From NCBI GenBank assembly GCA_004299845.1, contig CP036201.1, positions 2,542,001 to 2,606,000 of the forward strand: a DNA stretch of 64,000 bases. Reading direction: 5' to 3'. Below, piece by piece: positions 25,576 through 34,288 of the stretch; position 1 is the stretch's first letter; each line of letters starts with the position of its first letter. The stretch is from Verrucomicrobia bacterium S94. GTDB taxonomy: Bacteria > Verrucomicrobiota > Kiritimatiellia > Kiritimatiellales > Pontiellaceae. The notes below the pieces were generated by a model. The model had not been told where the DNA came from, did no database searches, and saw only the letters and a list, made by a program, of their open reading frames with translations. The translations under genes were made by a program, and so were the position numbers.

Positions 25576-27042
25576 ATGGAAGTTCAGAAAACAAAAAAGC
25601 GCATTGCCAGTTCCAGCGCGGCACTCATAAGCATCCTACTGCACGCGGCGCTCCTTCTCGTGGCCGGCGGTGTGGTGGCCCTGAAATATTACCAGAAACA
25701 GGGGGCTGCGTTCCAGGTTGAAAAACAGCGTCCGAAACTGGAACGCCGCAAACTCCAGATGCCGGTCAAGGCACAGCCCTTCATGGAGCAGATGTCCAAA
25801 CCCAAAGCGCGGACCACTACGCGCATCACCGCCAATGCACCGCAACTGGTCAACATTCCGGAACAGGGCGAATATGTAAAAATGGCCCCGATGCCTACAT
25901 TTAAAGGTAATTATACCAACTTTGTGCAGATGGACCGCACACTGGAATTCAATTCAAAATACCGCGATGTCAATTTCGGGATTTCTTCGGTCGACTTTTT
26001 CGGAACACGCGGAAAAGCGGAGAAAGTTGTAGTCGTGGTTGATGCCTCCCGCTCCATGCTCTATGACGACCGCGGCGGAATTGATTCCTATGATATGGTC
26101 CGTGAAGATCTGCGCGAAGTGATCGGCAGCATGCGCTCAGCCACCCTGTTTAACGTCATCCTCTTTGATGACCAGCAGGTCGCCCTGTTCAACGCCAATA
26201 TGGTCCCGGCCACGCCCACTGCAAAAACCAACGTCATTGAATGGGTCAGCGGCATCAACACCAATCTTGATTTTGTCGGACTTCCGGACGACATCGCAAA
26301 CTATACCCCGAAACGCGCTTATGATATTCCCATGGCCAACAACGATATTACCGGCTGGCTGAAAGGTCTGCAGGCGGCGATCGAACAGAAGCCGGAAATT
26401 ATTTTTCTGCTCACGGCCGACTGGGGCAACGTCACCTCCATGAACTACGGCATTTCCTACTTCCTGAAAAAAGACATGTTTAAAGAATACCAGAAACGGC
26501 GGATCGAATATTTTCTGGAAGACGAGAGCTTTGCCGAAGACTGGGAAGGCTATCTGGCCGAATATGATGAACTGCGCACCGTCGCCATCAAAATGCTGGA
26601 GCTTGAAAATCAGGCGCGCTACGAAGCCGAAATGCAGCCCAAAGTGGTCCGCGACTGGGACGAAATCCTTTATGACAATGAGGTGGAACTGCCGGATGCC
26701 CCGCTTGCCGAAGACCAGCAGGCGGTCGGCATGATGCCCGCCGAAACCCGATACACCTTCGATGAAGTGCTCGAATCCTTTTTTGTGATCGTGATGGATA
26801 ACTACCGGAATCTCGGTTTTCCCCAACTCAACTTTGTACTGCTGCAAGGCGACGGCGCAGCCAACTACACCGCAGAGACGGCCTCAATGATGACATCCGA
26901 CATCAAATTTCAGAATCTCAGCAGAATGGTCGGCGGGCATTTCCGCTTTCTGAAAGGTATGCCGAGAATCAGCAATCTGCTCAACCTGAATATTGATGAT
27001 GCCATGGATGCCGTTTTGCAGGATGAAGAAGGAGAATTCTGA
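25576..27042 (+). CDS. Inner-membrane von Willebrand factor A-like protein
   Basis: A 488-residue protein. Residues about 12-35 (SSSAALISILLHAALLLVAGGVVAL) form a single N-terminal membrane anchor like that of TonB-type proteins, followed by a Pro/Lys-rich linker. Around residue 160, AEKVVVVVDASRSMLYDDRGG carries the DxSxS metal-ion site of vWA domains, with DQQVALFNA further on. The C-terminal half is acidic and not recognised. AAGGGG precedes ATG 25576; an in-frame TTG at 25558 is less likely. Its stop overlaps the start of the SHD1-like gene, so the two are translationally coupled and probably act together in the envelope. Confidence 0.75.
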   Translation: MEVQKTKKRIASSSAALISILLHAALLLVAGGVVALKYYQKQGAAFQVEKQRPKLERRKLQMPVKAQPFMEQMSKPKARTTTRITANAPQLVNIPEQGEYVKMAPMPTFKGNYTNFVQMDRTLEFNSKYRDVNFGISSVDFFGTRGKAEKVVVVVDASRSMLYDDRGGIDSYDMVREDLREVIGSMRSATLFNVILFDDQQVALFNANMVPATPTAKTNVIEWVSGINTNLDFVGLPDDIANYTPKRAYDIPMANNDITGWLKGLQAAIEQKPEIIFLLTADWGNVTSMNYGISYFLKKDMFKEYQKRRIEYFLEDESFAEDWEGYLAEYDELRTVAIKMLELENQARYEAEMQPKVVRDWDEILYDNEVELPDAPLAEDQQAVGMMPAETRYTFDEVLESFFVIVMDNYRNLGFPQLNFVLLQGDGAANYTAETASMMTSDIKFQNLSRMVGGHFRFLKGMPRISNLLNLNIDDAMDAVLQDEEGEF

Positions 27043-28016
27043 TGAAACGGATCCTCTGCCTGCTCCTCCTCACCGCCTCTGCCGCTGTGGCACAGTTTGA
27101 CCGGACCGAACTCCACACCTTCACCAACAGCGAAGGCAAAACCCTCACCGACCGCATTGCAAAATATGATGTGGAAAAACAGGAGGTTCTGCTCGAAAAA
27201 AGCGGAAAAGTTCCTCTCGAAACTTTCAGCGAAGCCGATCAGGCCTACATTCTTCACTGGAACCAGGTCGAAGGATTCAGCTCCGCACTGCGCTTTAAAA
27301 TGGAGCTGAAAAAGAATACCTGGTCTAGCATGAAGCATGAACAGAACATTACCCCCTACTACATGGACGCCATTCAGATTCCCGGCAAACGAACCCCGAA
27401 TCACAATGTAATTCTGCTGGAGGATTACGAGGAATACAGCGCGGTCTATCTGCAGGCCGAAGGCTACGAAATCACGCTCCGGAATCAGAACCTTTTTCCC
27501 ATCGAAAATATCACTGTGGAAAGCAAGATTTTCTATGAACAGGAACAGTACATTGTTCCCGACAGTCTTTTTGCCAGTGAGGATAATGATTACTTCGACA
27601 CCGTGCTGACCAACAAATACCGCTATATGTCCGAAACCATACCGATCATGGTTACACGTGAAGAAGTCGTCCTGCATTCCGAAGCCGCGATTATTGCAGA
27701 TCATCAGATCGAACGAAATGCCCTCATTACTTCGACACAGGACGACGGGGAAGATCAAGTCAGTGACGGCTCCACGGATATTGAAGGATTCGGCGAATGG
27801 GACGATCACGGCCGGCGGCGCAAAGGGCGGGTTATCGGCGCATGGTTCCGGGTCGGCATCAAAGGGCTCGACGGCAACATGGTCTGGCGCGATATCGCCT
27901 CACCCTCTTCGCTGATCGACAGATGGCCCTCTTTCGAAACAGCCGGTCTCCCGGAACAGGCACAGAATGACCGAGAGAAAAACGCACCTGCCGATCCGCC
28001 GTCTACCGGAGATTAA
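27042..28016 (+). CDS. Secreted SHD1-like protein coupled to the vWA protein
   Basis: The 324-residue product begins MKRILCLLLLTASAAVA, a signal peptide, then FTNSEGKTLTDRIAKYDVEKQEVLLEKSGKVPLETFSEADQAYI, the pattern of an SHD1-like beta domain. The middle part (ITLRNQNLFPIENITVESKIFYEQEQ) looks like an Ig-like fold but I cannot assign it. The end is a charged, Pro-rich tail. Its ATG overlaps the upstream TGA. It converges with ccoI: the two coding ends overlap by 4 bp at 28013-28016, and no terminator hairpin is visible between them. Confidence 0.7.
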   Translation: MKRILCLLLLTASAAVAQFDRTELHTFTNSEGKTLTDRIAKYDVEKQEVLLEKSGKVPLETFSEADQAYILHWNQVEGFSSALRFKMELKKNTWSSMKHEQNITPYYMDAIQIPGKRTPNHNVILLEDYEEYSAVYLQAEGYEITLRNQNLFPIENITVESKIFYEQEQYIVPDSLFASEDNDYFDTVLTNKYRYMSETIPIMVTREEVVLHSEAAIIADHQIERNALITSTQDDGEDQVSDGSTDIEGFGEWDDHGRRRKGRVIGAWFRVGIKGLDGNMVWRDIASPSSLIDRWPSFETAGLPEQAQNDREKNAPADPPSTGD

Positions 28017-30330
28017 ACCGTTTTCCGTACCGCTTTCGGAAGATTCATGCCGTAGACCGAATTGAAGATGACCACCAGGTTGGAGAAGACCATGCCGACT
28101 GCACAGTATTTCGGGGACAGCCAGCCGACACCGGCCAGAAACATCCCTGTAATATTGTAGGCAAACGCCCAGCCGTAATTCAGACGGATTTTATGCCGCA
28201 CCTTGCGTTGCATAAACGGCAGGCTGGACAGTTTTCCAATCTCCGGAACCATAAACACGCCGTCGGCACTCATTTTTGCCGGAATCTGTCCGGAAAACAC
28301 CGCAAGACCGAAGTCGGCCGCCGCCAATGCCTGCGCATCATTAATGCCGTCGCCCACCATCATCACGCTGTTTCCATCGGCCTGAAGCCGGGCAATTTCC
28401 TGCTGTTTATCGCCGCTGCCCATTTCTCCGAAATAATGCTCAATTCCCAATTCACCGGCCACCTGCTCAACCACCGGTTTACGGTCGCCCGAAAAAATAT
28501 AGGGTTTGACGCCGTTGTTCTTCAGATCCTGAATGAGACCGCCCGACTCTTCACGAACGGTATCCCTGAGCCCGACAATACAGTCGCACTGCTCAGGCGT
28601 ACCGAACATCACAAGCGTTGAATCCCGCAGGTCGGGCGGAATTCCAATGTCCGGAAAAAGACCGGCACTGCCGGCGACATAGTGCTTCCCATCCACTTTC
28701 CCCGAAACCACAGTACGCGCAATGGTCCGCTCCTCCACCGGCTTCGGCGTTCCGATTGCCGCCAGAGCGCGGGCGATCGGATGCTCAATCCCGTTTTCAA
28801 GCGAAGCCAGCAGGTCGAGTTTTTTTTCGTTCTTTTCCGTAAGCCAGACCACACGGTGCACCTCCGGTGTCCCGCGGGTCAGTGTGCCGGTTTTATCAAA
28901 AACCGCCACCGCCGGTTTAAGAGCCAGCACAGTGCCATTAAAAATCTGAATACCCAGTCCACGCACCTTTTCAATGGCGGCGGTGAGTACGAGCGGTTCG
29001 GCAATCCCGAATGCACAGGGACAGGCCACAATCAGCACCGACAGCATACGGATAATCGCATCATTACGATCGCCCCAGAACACATTGCCCGTCAGCACAA
29101 TCAGCGAAATCAGCACCACAACCGGCACAAAATACTGGCTGATATGATCCCCGAACGACAACTGTTCCTTGCGGGTGTTGAAAGCCTCAATCGTGCTTTC
29201 AACAATCTTTTTAATAAGGTTGCTCTGCCCCCGGCCGGCACGGAAAGTCTGGCATCATCGGAGAGCAGTCGGGCACCGGCTCCGACATAGTGACCCTGTT
29301 CCAGCGAAACACCGTGCGATTCCCCGGTGATCAGACTGAAGTCAAATTCGGCCGGTCCCATCAGTATACCATCGGTCGGAACAAACTCATCGCGCTTCAC
29401 CAGAAATTCTGTACCGGGCTCCAGCTCTTCCACGGCAGCATAATCTTCATCAACGTCATTCCCTTTGATCCGCGCTTTTTTCGGCAGCTGCCATGAAAGT
29501 GAGCTGACGCGGCGGCTCAGTTTTTTGTAGAACGAACCTGAAATCAGGTTTCCGGTTTCAATCAGCATCAGCAGCAGTGTAACCACATCAAAATAGAGAT
29601 GGGCAAAATCGCCGGTGAGCATGGAATAGACCGAATAGATCCAGGCCGCAGAAGTGGAGAGCACCACAAGACTCTCCATACGGAACTGACGACTGACAAT
29701 CTGCCGCCAGCCCATCACCATCGTGGTCCTGGCGGCATAAAACGGAACCAGTGTGCCGAACAGAGCCAGCAGAATGGAACAGACCAGCTGCATGGCGAAC
29801 GGCACATCCCAGCTTTCGGCCGAATAAACGACAAACGAAATCATCATATTATTCAGCGCAAAAAACCAGCCGGCTCCAAAACGGAAATAGTCGAACGAAT
29901 CGCGTTGTGCGTCCTCACCTTCGTAGTATTTATAACCGAGTTTTTCGATATTCGACTGAATGGTATCCTTACCGATCTGCATCGGGTCATAGGAAAGAGT
30001 GCACGTTTCGGCAATAAAGTTAAGGTTTACATTTCCAACCCCGGGAAGTTTCCCCAGACTGTTGTGCACCAGCCAGGAACAGGCGGGACAGACCATGCCG
30101 CCCACGAGAAAACAGAGATCCTGTCCGTTTTCAATTTCCTTCTCTTCCGTCTCCACTTCCCGTCCATCGGGAAAAACACCTTCCAGAAGCTGGGCAATAC
30201 GTTCATCGCGCTCCGCCCCGTCGAGCTCCATTTTACCGATAATGACGTGTACAGCAGCGCAGCCGGGACAACAGAAATCGCCCTCGCCTCCCGGAACCGT
30301 GCGGTTACAGACTATGCAGTGATCAGCCAT
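28013..30330 (-). CDS. ccoI: Copper-exporting P1B-type ATPase for cbb3 oxidase assembly (frameshift)
   Basis: Two frames together encode one CcoI/FixI protein of about 772 residues. N-terminus: MADHCIVCNRTV ... FCCPGCAAVH and the heavy-metal domain GGMVCPACSWLVHNSL. The second frame, from about 29228 on, has VACPCAFGIAEPLVLTAAIEK (CPC ion site), FDKTGTLTRGTPEV (phosphorylated Asp) and MMVGDGINDAQALAAADFGLAV. The break lies at the G5 run read from 29232 to 29228; one more G restores APAGGQSNL-like continuity. The ATG at 30330 overlaps the SafE-like stop. The pump delivers Cu+ to the periplasm for the oxidase. Confidence 0.88.
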
Positions 30331-31000
30331 TTTCCGCCGGAGTGATTCGAAGTACAAAAAGCACGCAGTACACGATGCCGATGATCAGACAGAGCCACGG
30401 AAAAGCTTTCTCGAAACGGGCACCCCATTTTTTATCGACCAGCCTGCCGAGCGAAATACCAAGCTGCATGAAAAAGGTCTGGGTGATCACAAACGCCAGC
30501 ATAAAGGCCCCGCCCTTCCACCAGCTCCCCTGACCGACCGCCATAGCGAACGCAGCATAGAGCATGCCGCACGGAATCAGCGATGTGCAGGCTCCTCCAA
30601 GTGTCAGCTTACCCAGCCCTCCGCTGAAAAAACGGGACAGCCAGTTGTTTTTCGGCGCTTTGAGTCCCTTGCGGCGGAAAGCATAAAACGCGATAAAAAA
30701 CATGATCACTCCAGGAAACAGCAGCGACAGCAACGCTCCGCGAACCGGGTTAAGACCGATCTGACAGCAGAAGTGTGCGGGCCCGATATCGATGAACTCC
30801 CCGAATGCGCCGAACAGAATACCCGCCAGGGTATACCCCGCAATCCGGCCCAGATTGAAAAGCGATAACGCCTTCAGACTTTTTTCGCGGTGAAGTGCAC
30901 AGACGGAGACGTGCAACGGTCCGCACATCGCATAACAATGAGGAATGGCGGTGAAACCGATTCCGGCTCCGAGAATGATTGCGGCAATAAGCTGTTCCAT
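30323..31000 (-). CDS. SafE/TauE-like membrane protein of cbb3 oxidase clusters
   Basis: A 225-residue polytopic protein starting MEQLIAAIILGAGIGFTAIPHCYAMCGPLHVSVCAL, with the HCxxMCGP motif usual in the 'sulfite exporter TauE/SafE family' proteins next to cco genes. The later GGACTSLIPCGMLYAAFAMAVGQGS motif has a second conserved Cys pair. These proteins are thought to help copper or heme delivery to cbb3 oxidase; the exact role is unsettled. I preferred ATG 31000 to an upstream GTG (31045) because it starts with a membrane helix. Its stop overlaps the ccoI start. Confidence 0.82.
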   Translation of the reverse strand: MEQLIAAIILGAGIGFTAIPHCYAMCGPLHVSVCALHREKSLKALSLFNLGRIAGYTLAGILFGAFGEFIDIGPAHFCCQIGLNPVRGALLSLLFPGVIMFFIAFYAFRRKGLKAPKNNWLSRFFSGGLGKLTLGGACTSLIPCGMLYAAFAMAVGQGSWWKGGAFMLAFVITQTFFMQLGISLGRLVDKKWGARFEKAFPWLCLIIGIVYCVLFVLRITPAENG

Positions 31001-31065
31001 AATTATGCAGAATCCTATCACATTTTCCCGCAAACACAATTCCACCCCATGGGAAAAGCGGGGCT

Positions 31066-31746
31066 TCAGCGGTTCATCGGAGTACGATTATAAAAAGACG
31101 CCGTATCCGTGTTAATATAAGGGTTTTCCTCTTCAGCTTTGAAAATTCGGTGCTCACGGCGAGCCGGTTTACCGTAATGCGCCGGCTTCCGGTAGCGGTA
31201 AAAACAGTCTCTCCGATAGGATGTGGAATACCCGTAAGTAATCGTGGTTGTCCGGCGGCGGCTCTCGCCGTTCAGCAGACTGCGGGCACGGTCGGTGTCG
31301 ATTTTTTCCCTTTCAAGAACGGCCTGTTCCCGCGCCAGCTGAATGCGCTGTTTTTCAAGATCCAGCCGGTGTTCCTCCCGACGCTGAAGGAGCTCTTCTT
31401 TCTCTTGCGGAGTCATCCAGTTGCCTTCAAATTCGATCAGTCCCTTTTCGCGCTGTGCCAGTTCAAACGCGCTGCGCCGGGCTTCCGCCTCCGTCACACG
31501 CGCCTGACGCGCCGCATAACGCTGCAACTCCACCTTCACCTTTTCCCGCTGTGCAGCCGAAAGCGAATCCGCCACAAGATCCCTGAAATAAACCTGACTA
31601 CCGCCGCCATCGTGAACAATCAGCATATGGTCCGGGCTCGCCGAAATGATTTCAGCGTTACGAAAGACCGTTCCATCCCGCAACTGCAACGACTCAGCTC
31701 CGGCTGCACTGCAGAACATCGCAAAAACAATCAACAGATTTTTCAT
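31066..31746 (-). CDS. Exported coiled-coil protein of unknown function
   Basis: A 226-residue protein with a signal peptide (MKNLLIVFAMFCSAAGAES), a short beta region (LRDGTVFRNAEIISASPDHMLIVHDGGGSQVYFRDL) and then a long charged helix of about 90 residues rich in Arg/Glu (REEHRLDLEKQRIQLAREQAV), probably a coiled coil. The tail is rich in Arg and Tyr (TYGYSTSYRRDCFYRYRKP). No family recognised. GGAGGGATC precedes the chosen ATG at 31746; an in-frame GTG/ATG at 31791 would bury the signal peptide. It lies within the cco cluster, but its role there is unknown. Confidence 0.65.
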   Translation of the reverse strand: MKNLLIVFAMFCSAAGAESLQLRDGTVFRNAEIISASPDHMLIVHDGGGSQVYFRDLVADSLSAAQREKVKVELQRYAARQARVTEAEARRSAFELAQREKGLIEFEGNWMTPQEKEELLQRREEHRLDLEKQRIQLAREQAVLEREKIDTDRARSLLNGESRRRTTTITYGYSTSYRRDCFYRYRKPAHYGKPARREHRIFKAEEENPYINTDTASFYNRTPMNR

Positions 31747-31798
31747 GGCCGATCCCTCCGGATTACCGGGCAAGTATAGCACCGCCGTCAAACTCCGG

Positions 31799-32680
31799 CT
31801 ATTTTATCGTTTTTACCGCCGCAAGATTGGCCTGCATCACCGTCATAAAATCGCCGTCATCCGGTCGGTTTCCACAGGGGTTGAATACGATGCTTTTTAT
31901 TCCTTTTTCGGCCAGCGCTTGTTTAACCTGCGGAAGCGGATCATCCTCCCAGAGCATCACATCGGCATGATGGGTCTCGAGTATATCCTCCAGCTCGCGC
32001 CACATTGCCGAATCCGGTTCGCTATCCGGTTCCCAGTGCACACTTTCCATGCTCAGATCATAGCGCGCAGCGAGATACTGATAAACCGGATGCGATCCCA
32101 GCAACGGCCGACCTTCAAGAGCCTGGAAAGCCTGCGCCAGGTCAGCATCCAGCGCTTCAAGATCCGCAATCAGTTTCTCCAGATCCCCCTCTTTCACTTC
32201 AGCGATTGAAGCGAGAGCCTGATACACCGCAGCAGCCTGCTGAACCGCCAGTTCAGGATTCAGCCAGAGGGTAAATGCAATATCGCCATGCACATGAGCC
32301 GCACCTTCGCTATGAGTATGACTTCCGGTTCCATTCAGCGCAATAAACTCCGCCTCCAGCCCCGCCGCCGTATTGACCGTGCGCTCCGGCGGGAACGAAA
32401 CAGCAGGCACCCACTTCGCATAATCCGCCCCGTTAAGCAGAATGAGATCCGCCTTTTTAAACGCTTCAATCTGATCAGACTCCGGTTGCCAGAATGCGGG
32501 ATCACCATCCATTTCAGGGAAAACGGTTTCAACCTGATCCCCGGCAATGCGCTCCGCAAAATAGGCCAGCGGATAATTGACGGTATAGACTGTCGGCCGG
32601 GTTGTCAGTCCACCCTGCTCCGCCCGGTATACGCATCCGGCGAGCAACAGCCCGGCAACAAAAAGATATCCTGATTTCAT
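31799..32680 (-). CDS. ZnuA/TroA-like metal-binding lipoprotein
   Basis: A 293-residue lipoprotein: MKSGYLFVAGLLLAGCVYRAEQ (LAGC lipobox), then a cluster-9 metal-binding protein fold with TVNYPLAYFAERIAGD, ADLILLNGADYAKWV, a His-rich loop GSHTHSEGAAHVHGD, DADLAQAFQAL and GSHPVYQYLAARYDL (second His ligand). Such proteins normally feed Zn2+ or Mn2+ to ABC permeases, but none are here. Position between CcoG-like and SafE/CcoI genes suggests a metal (possibly Cu) handling role for oxidase assembly; this is inference. GAAGGAATGAC precedes the ATG. Confidence 0.75.
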   Translation of the reverse strand: MKSGYLFVAGLLLAGCVYRAEQGGLTTRPTVYTVNYPLAYFAERIAGDQVETVFPEMDGDPAFWQPESDQIEAFKKADLILLNGADYAKWVPAVSFPPERTVNTAAGLEAEFIALNGTGSHTHSEGAAHVHGDIAFTLWLNPELAVQQAAAVYQALASIAEVKEGDLEKLIADLEALDADLAQAFQALEGRPLLGSHPVYQYLAARYDLSMESVHWEPDSEPDSAMWRELEDILETHHADVMLWEDDPLPQVKQALAEKGIKSIVFNPCGNRPDDGDFMTVMQANLAAVKTIK

Positions 32681-32752
32681 GTCATTCCTTCGATTAAATA
32701 TGTTTCCGGTTTAAGCTAAACATTACCACGCCACTCCGTAATCGGAGCAGAT

Positions 32753-33508
32753 TTACTGCGTAACGTTTTCCGGTTCCGGATCGTGAAAATGAAACAGCGT
32801 ATTTCCAGGTCCAAGCTCGGACGTACAGGCTTCAGCACATAGGTTGCAGTTGGTGCAGTCAGGCCCTTTGCTTTCAAAGCGGGCCCGCAGATTCATCGGG
32901 CAGATATCTTCGCACTTGCGGCAGTTCGTACAGCTTTTCTCCGGATTCTCAAATTTCATCATCCGGGTGAGATCGGTCTGCAGCAGCATCTGAATCAGCG
33001 CATAAGGACAACCCTTTTTGCAGAATCGTTCCTGATATCCGACAAAAAGGAACATAAAACCGCCAAACAGCGCAACCCCTGTTCCAAGGATGGGAAGGTT
33101 TCCGGCAGCGGCCAGCTTAACCTGGTTTTCCAGCGGCTGGAAAAAAGAAAGAATCACTTCCGTCAGAATCCCCGAAAAAAGCAGTGACCAAAGTAGAACA
33201 ATTCGTTTCCGGTGTGCCGTGGTTCTGTTTTTCGGGTTGTTTACTTTTTCAAGAAACATGTGCATCGGACAGAGATGTGAACAGAAAATCCGCCCTTTTT
33301 TCATTCCGATTCCCACCACTAACAGCAGCAGCGCAACAATGCCGAACAGCGGATAGAACATCGTGGCCAGCCCGAACTCGGCCCCGAACAGCCGAATACA
33401 TTCGCCATCGAGATCAAAACAGAAAAAACGAAGCGGTATACTCAGCAGCACCAGAACGCTCAGCGTCTGGATGAGCCTGCGCCGCTTCGTATAGAGGTCT
33501 CCACTCAT
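32753..33508 (-). CDS. Short CcoG/NapH-like membrane ferredoxin
   Basis: The 251-residue protein has about four membrane helices, the CSHLCPMHMFLEKVN motif after helix 2, KKGCPYALIQMLLQ, and two 4Fe-4S sites: CTNCRKCEDICPMNLRA and CTNCNLCAEACT. This is the layout of CcoG/RdxA/FixG, which reduces Cu during cbb3 oxidase assembly, but those proteins are about 450-480 residues with an added C-terminal Ig-like domain. That domain is missing here, so NapH-type is an alternative name. It follows the small membrane protein gene by 18 bp and is in the same operon. Confidence 0.8.
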   Translation of the reverse strand: MSGDLYTKRRRLIQTLSVLVLLSIPLRFFCFDLDGECIRLFGAEFGLATMFYPLFGIVALLLLVVGIGMKKGRIFCSHLCPMHMFLEKVNNPKNRTTAHRKRIVLLWSLLFSGILTEVILSFFQPLENQVKLAAAGNLPILGTGVALFGGFMFLFVGYQERFCKKGCPYALIQMLLQTDLTRMMKFENPEKSCTNCRKCEDICPMNLRARFESKGPDCTNCNLCAEACTSELGPGNTLFHFHDPEPENVTQ

Positions 33509-33526
33509 CAGCCCGGACAGATCGGC

Positions 33527-33670
33527 CTAAGGATTGAAATTCAGAATGAGGTAAACAATACAGACAATCGTCAGAATAATTTCAACTGCGATATTGAATT
33601 TGCCGACATCCGCGTGGCCCTGTTTTATTTCTGTGGTTGTTTCAAAATCATATTTTTTTTCTTCAGCCAT
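33527..33670 (-). CDS. 47-residue single-helix protein at the ccoQ position
   Basis: A short reading frame, MAEEKKYDFETTTEIKQG..., with one C-terminal membrane helix (VEIILTIVCIVYLILNF) and a good ribosome site (AAAGGAGTACT) in front of its ATG. It sits immediately after ccoO, where proteobacterial clusters carry ccoQ, whose product is a small one-helix stabiliser of cbb3 oxidase. Its sequence is not recognisably CcoQ, so the functional match is inference from position, size and topology. Confidence 0.7.
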   Translation of the reverse strand: MAEEKKYDFETTTEIKQGHADVGKFNIAVEIILTIVCIVYLILNFNP

Positions 33671-33690
33671 AGTACTCCTTTCAGACTCCG

Positions 33691-34275
33691 TTATTTTTCG
33701 TAGTCGTTCAGCGGATTTCCGTCTTTATCCACGCGCCAGTTTTTATTGCGCCCCAGCGTTTGAATATAAGCCGTCAGATCGGCGATCTCTTCATCGGTCA
33801 GATAAGCAAACGACGGCATGATGGAAGCTTTTTCATAAATCCCTTTACGGTCGGGAAATTTATCGCCCATATCCCGCGGATTCTTGAAATGCGCATAATG
33901 CCATTCCGAGGAATATTTTCCGCCGACACGCGCCAGATCCGGCCCCGTGCGCTTGGTACCGAGAAAGTGCTGCTTATCATTTACATATTCCCAGGATTCA
34001 GAAGGCGGCGCTTCTACAAGACGCCATCCATAACGGCGCTGATCGGAATCAAGATGACGCACCTGCTGCGTGTGGCAGTATACGCAGCCTTCCCGTTTAT
34101 AGATGGCAATGCCGCGCAGTTCCTGCTCGGTGTATTCATGCACATCGTGATCGGTTTTATACATCACCGGTGAAACAATCGGTGGAAGAACCGTTGTACA
34201 TACAGCACCGACAGCAAAAATGGCAAAGGCCCCGACCGACGTCCAGAGTAAGCTTTTTTCTACATCAATTTTCAT
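33691..34275 (-). CDS. ccoO: cbb3-type cytochrome c oxidase subunit II (monoheme c)
   Basis: A 194-residue subunit with an N-terminal anchor helix (SLLWTSVGAFAIFAVGAVCTTVLPP), the CcoO signatures EYTEQELRGIAIYKREGCVYCHTQQVR (CxxCH heme site) and DQRRYGWRLVEAPP, FLGTKRTGPDLARVGGKYSSEWHYAHFKNPRDM (with the distal Met expected later, near SIMPSF) and a C-terminal ADLTAYIQTLG. It is 13 bp downstream of ccoN. It passes electrons to the CcoN active site. Confidence 0.92.
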   Translation of the reverse strand: MKIDVEKSLLWTSVGAFAIFAVGAVCTTVLPPIVSPVMYKTDHDVHEYTEQELRGIAIYKREGCVYCHTQQVRHLDSDQRRYGWRLVEAPPSESWEYVNDKQHFLGTKRTGPDLARVGGKYSSEWHYAHFKNPRDMGDKFPDRKGIYEKASIMPSFAYLTDEEIADLTAYIQTLGRNKNWRVDKDGNPLNDYEK

Positions 34276-34288
34276 GAATCTTTTCCTC

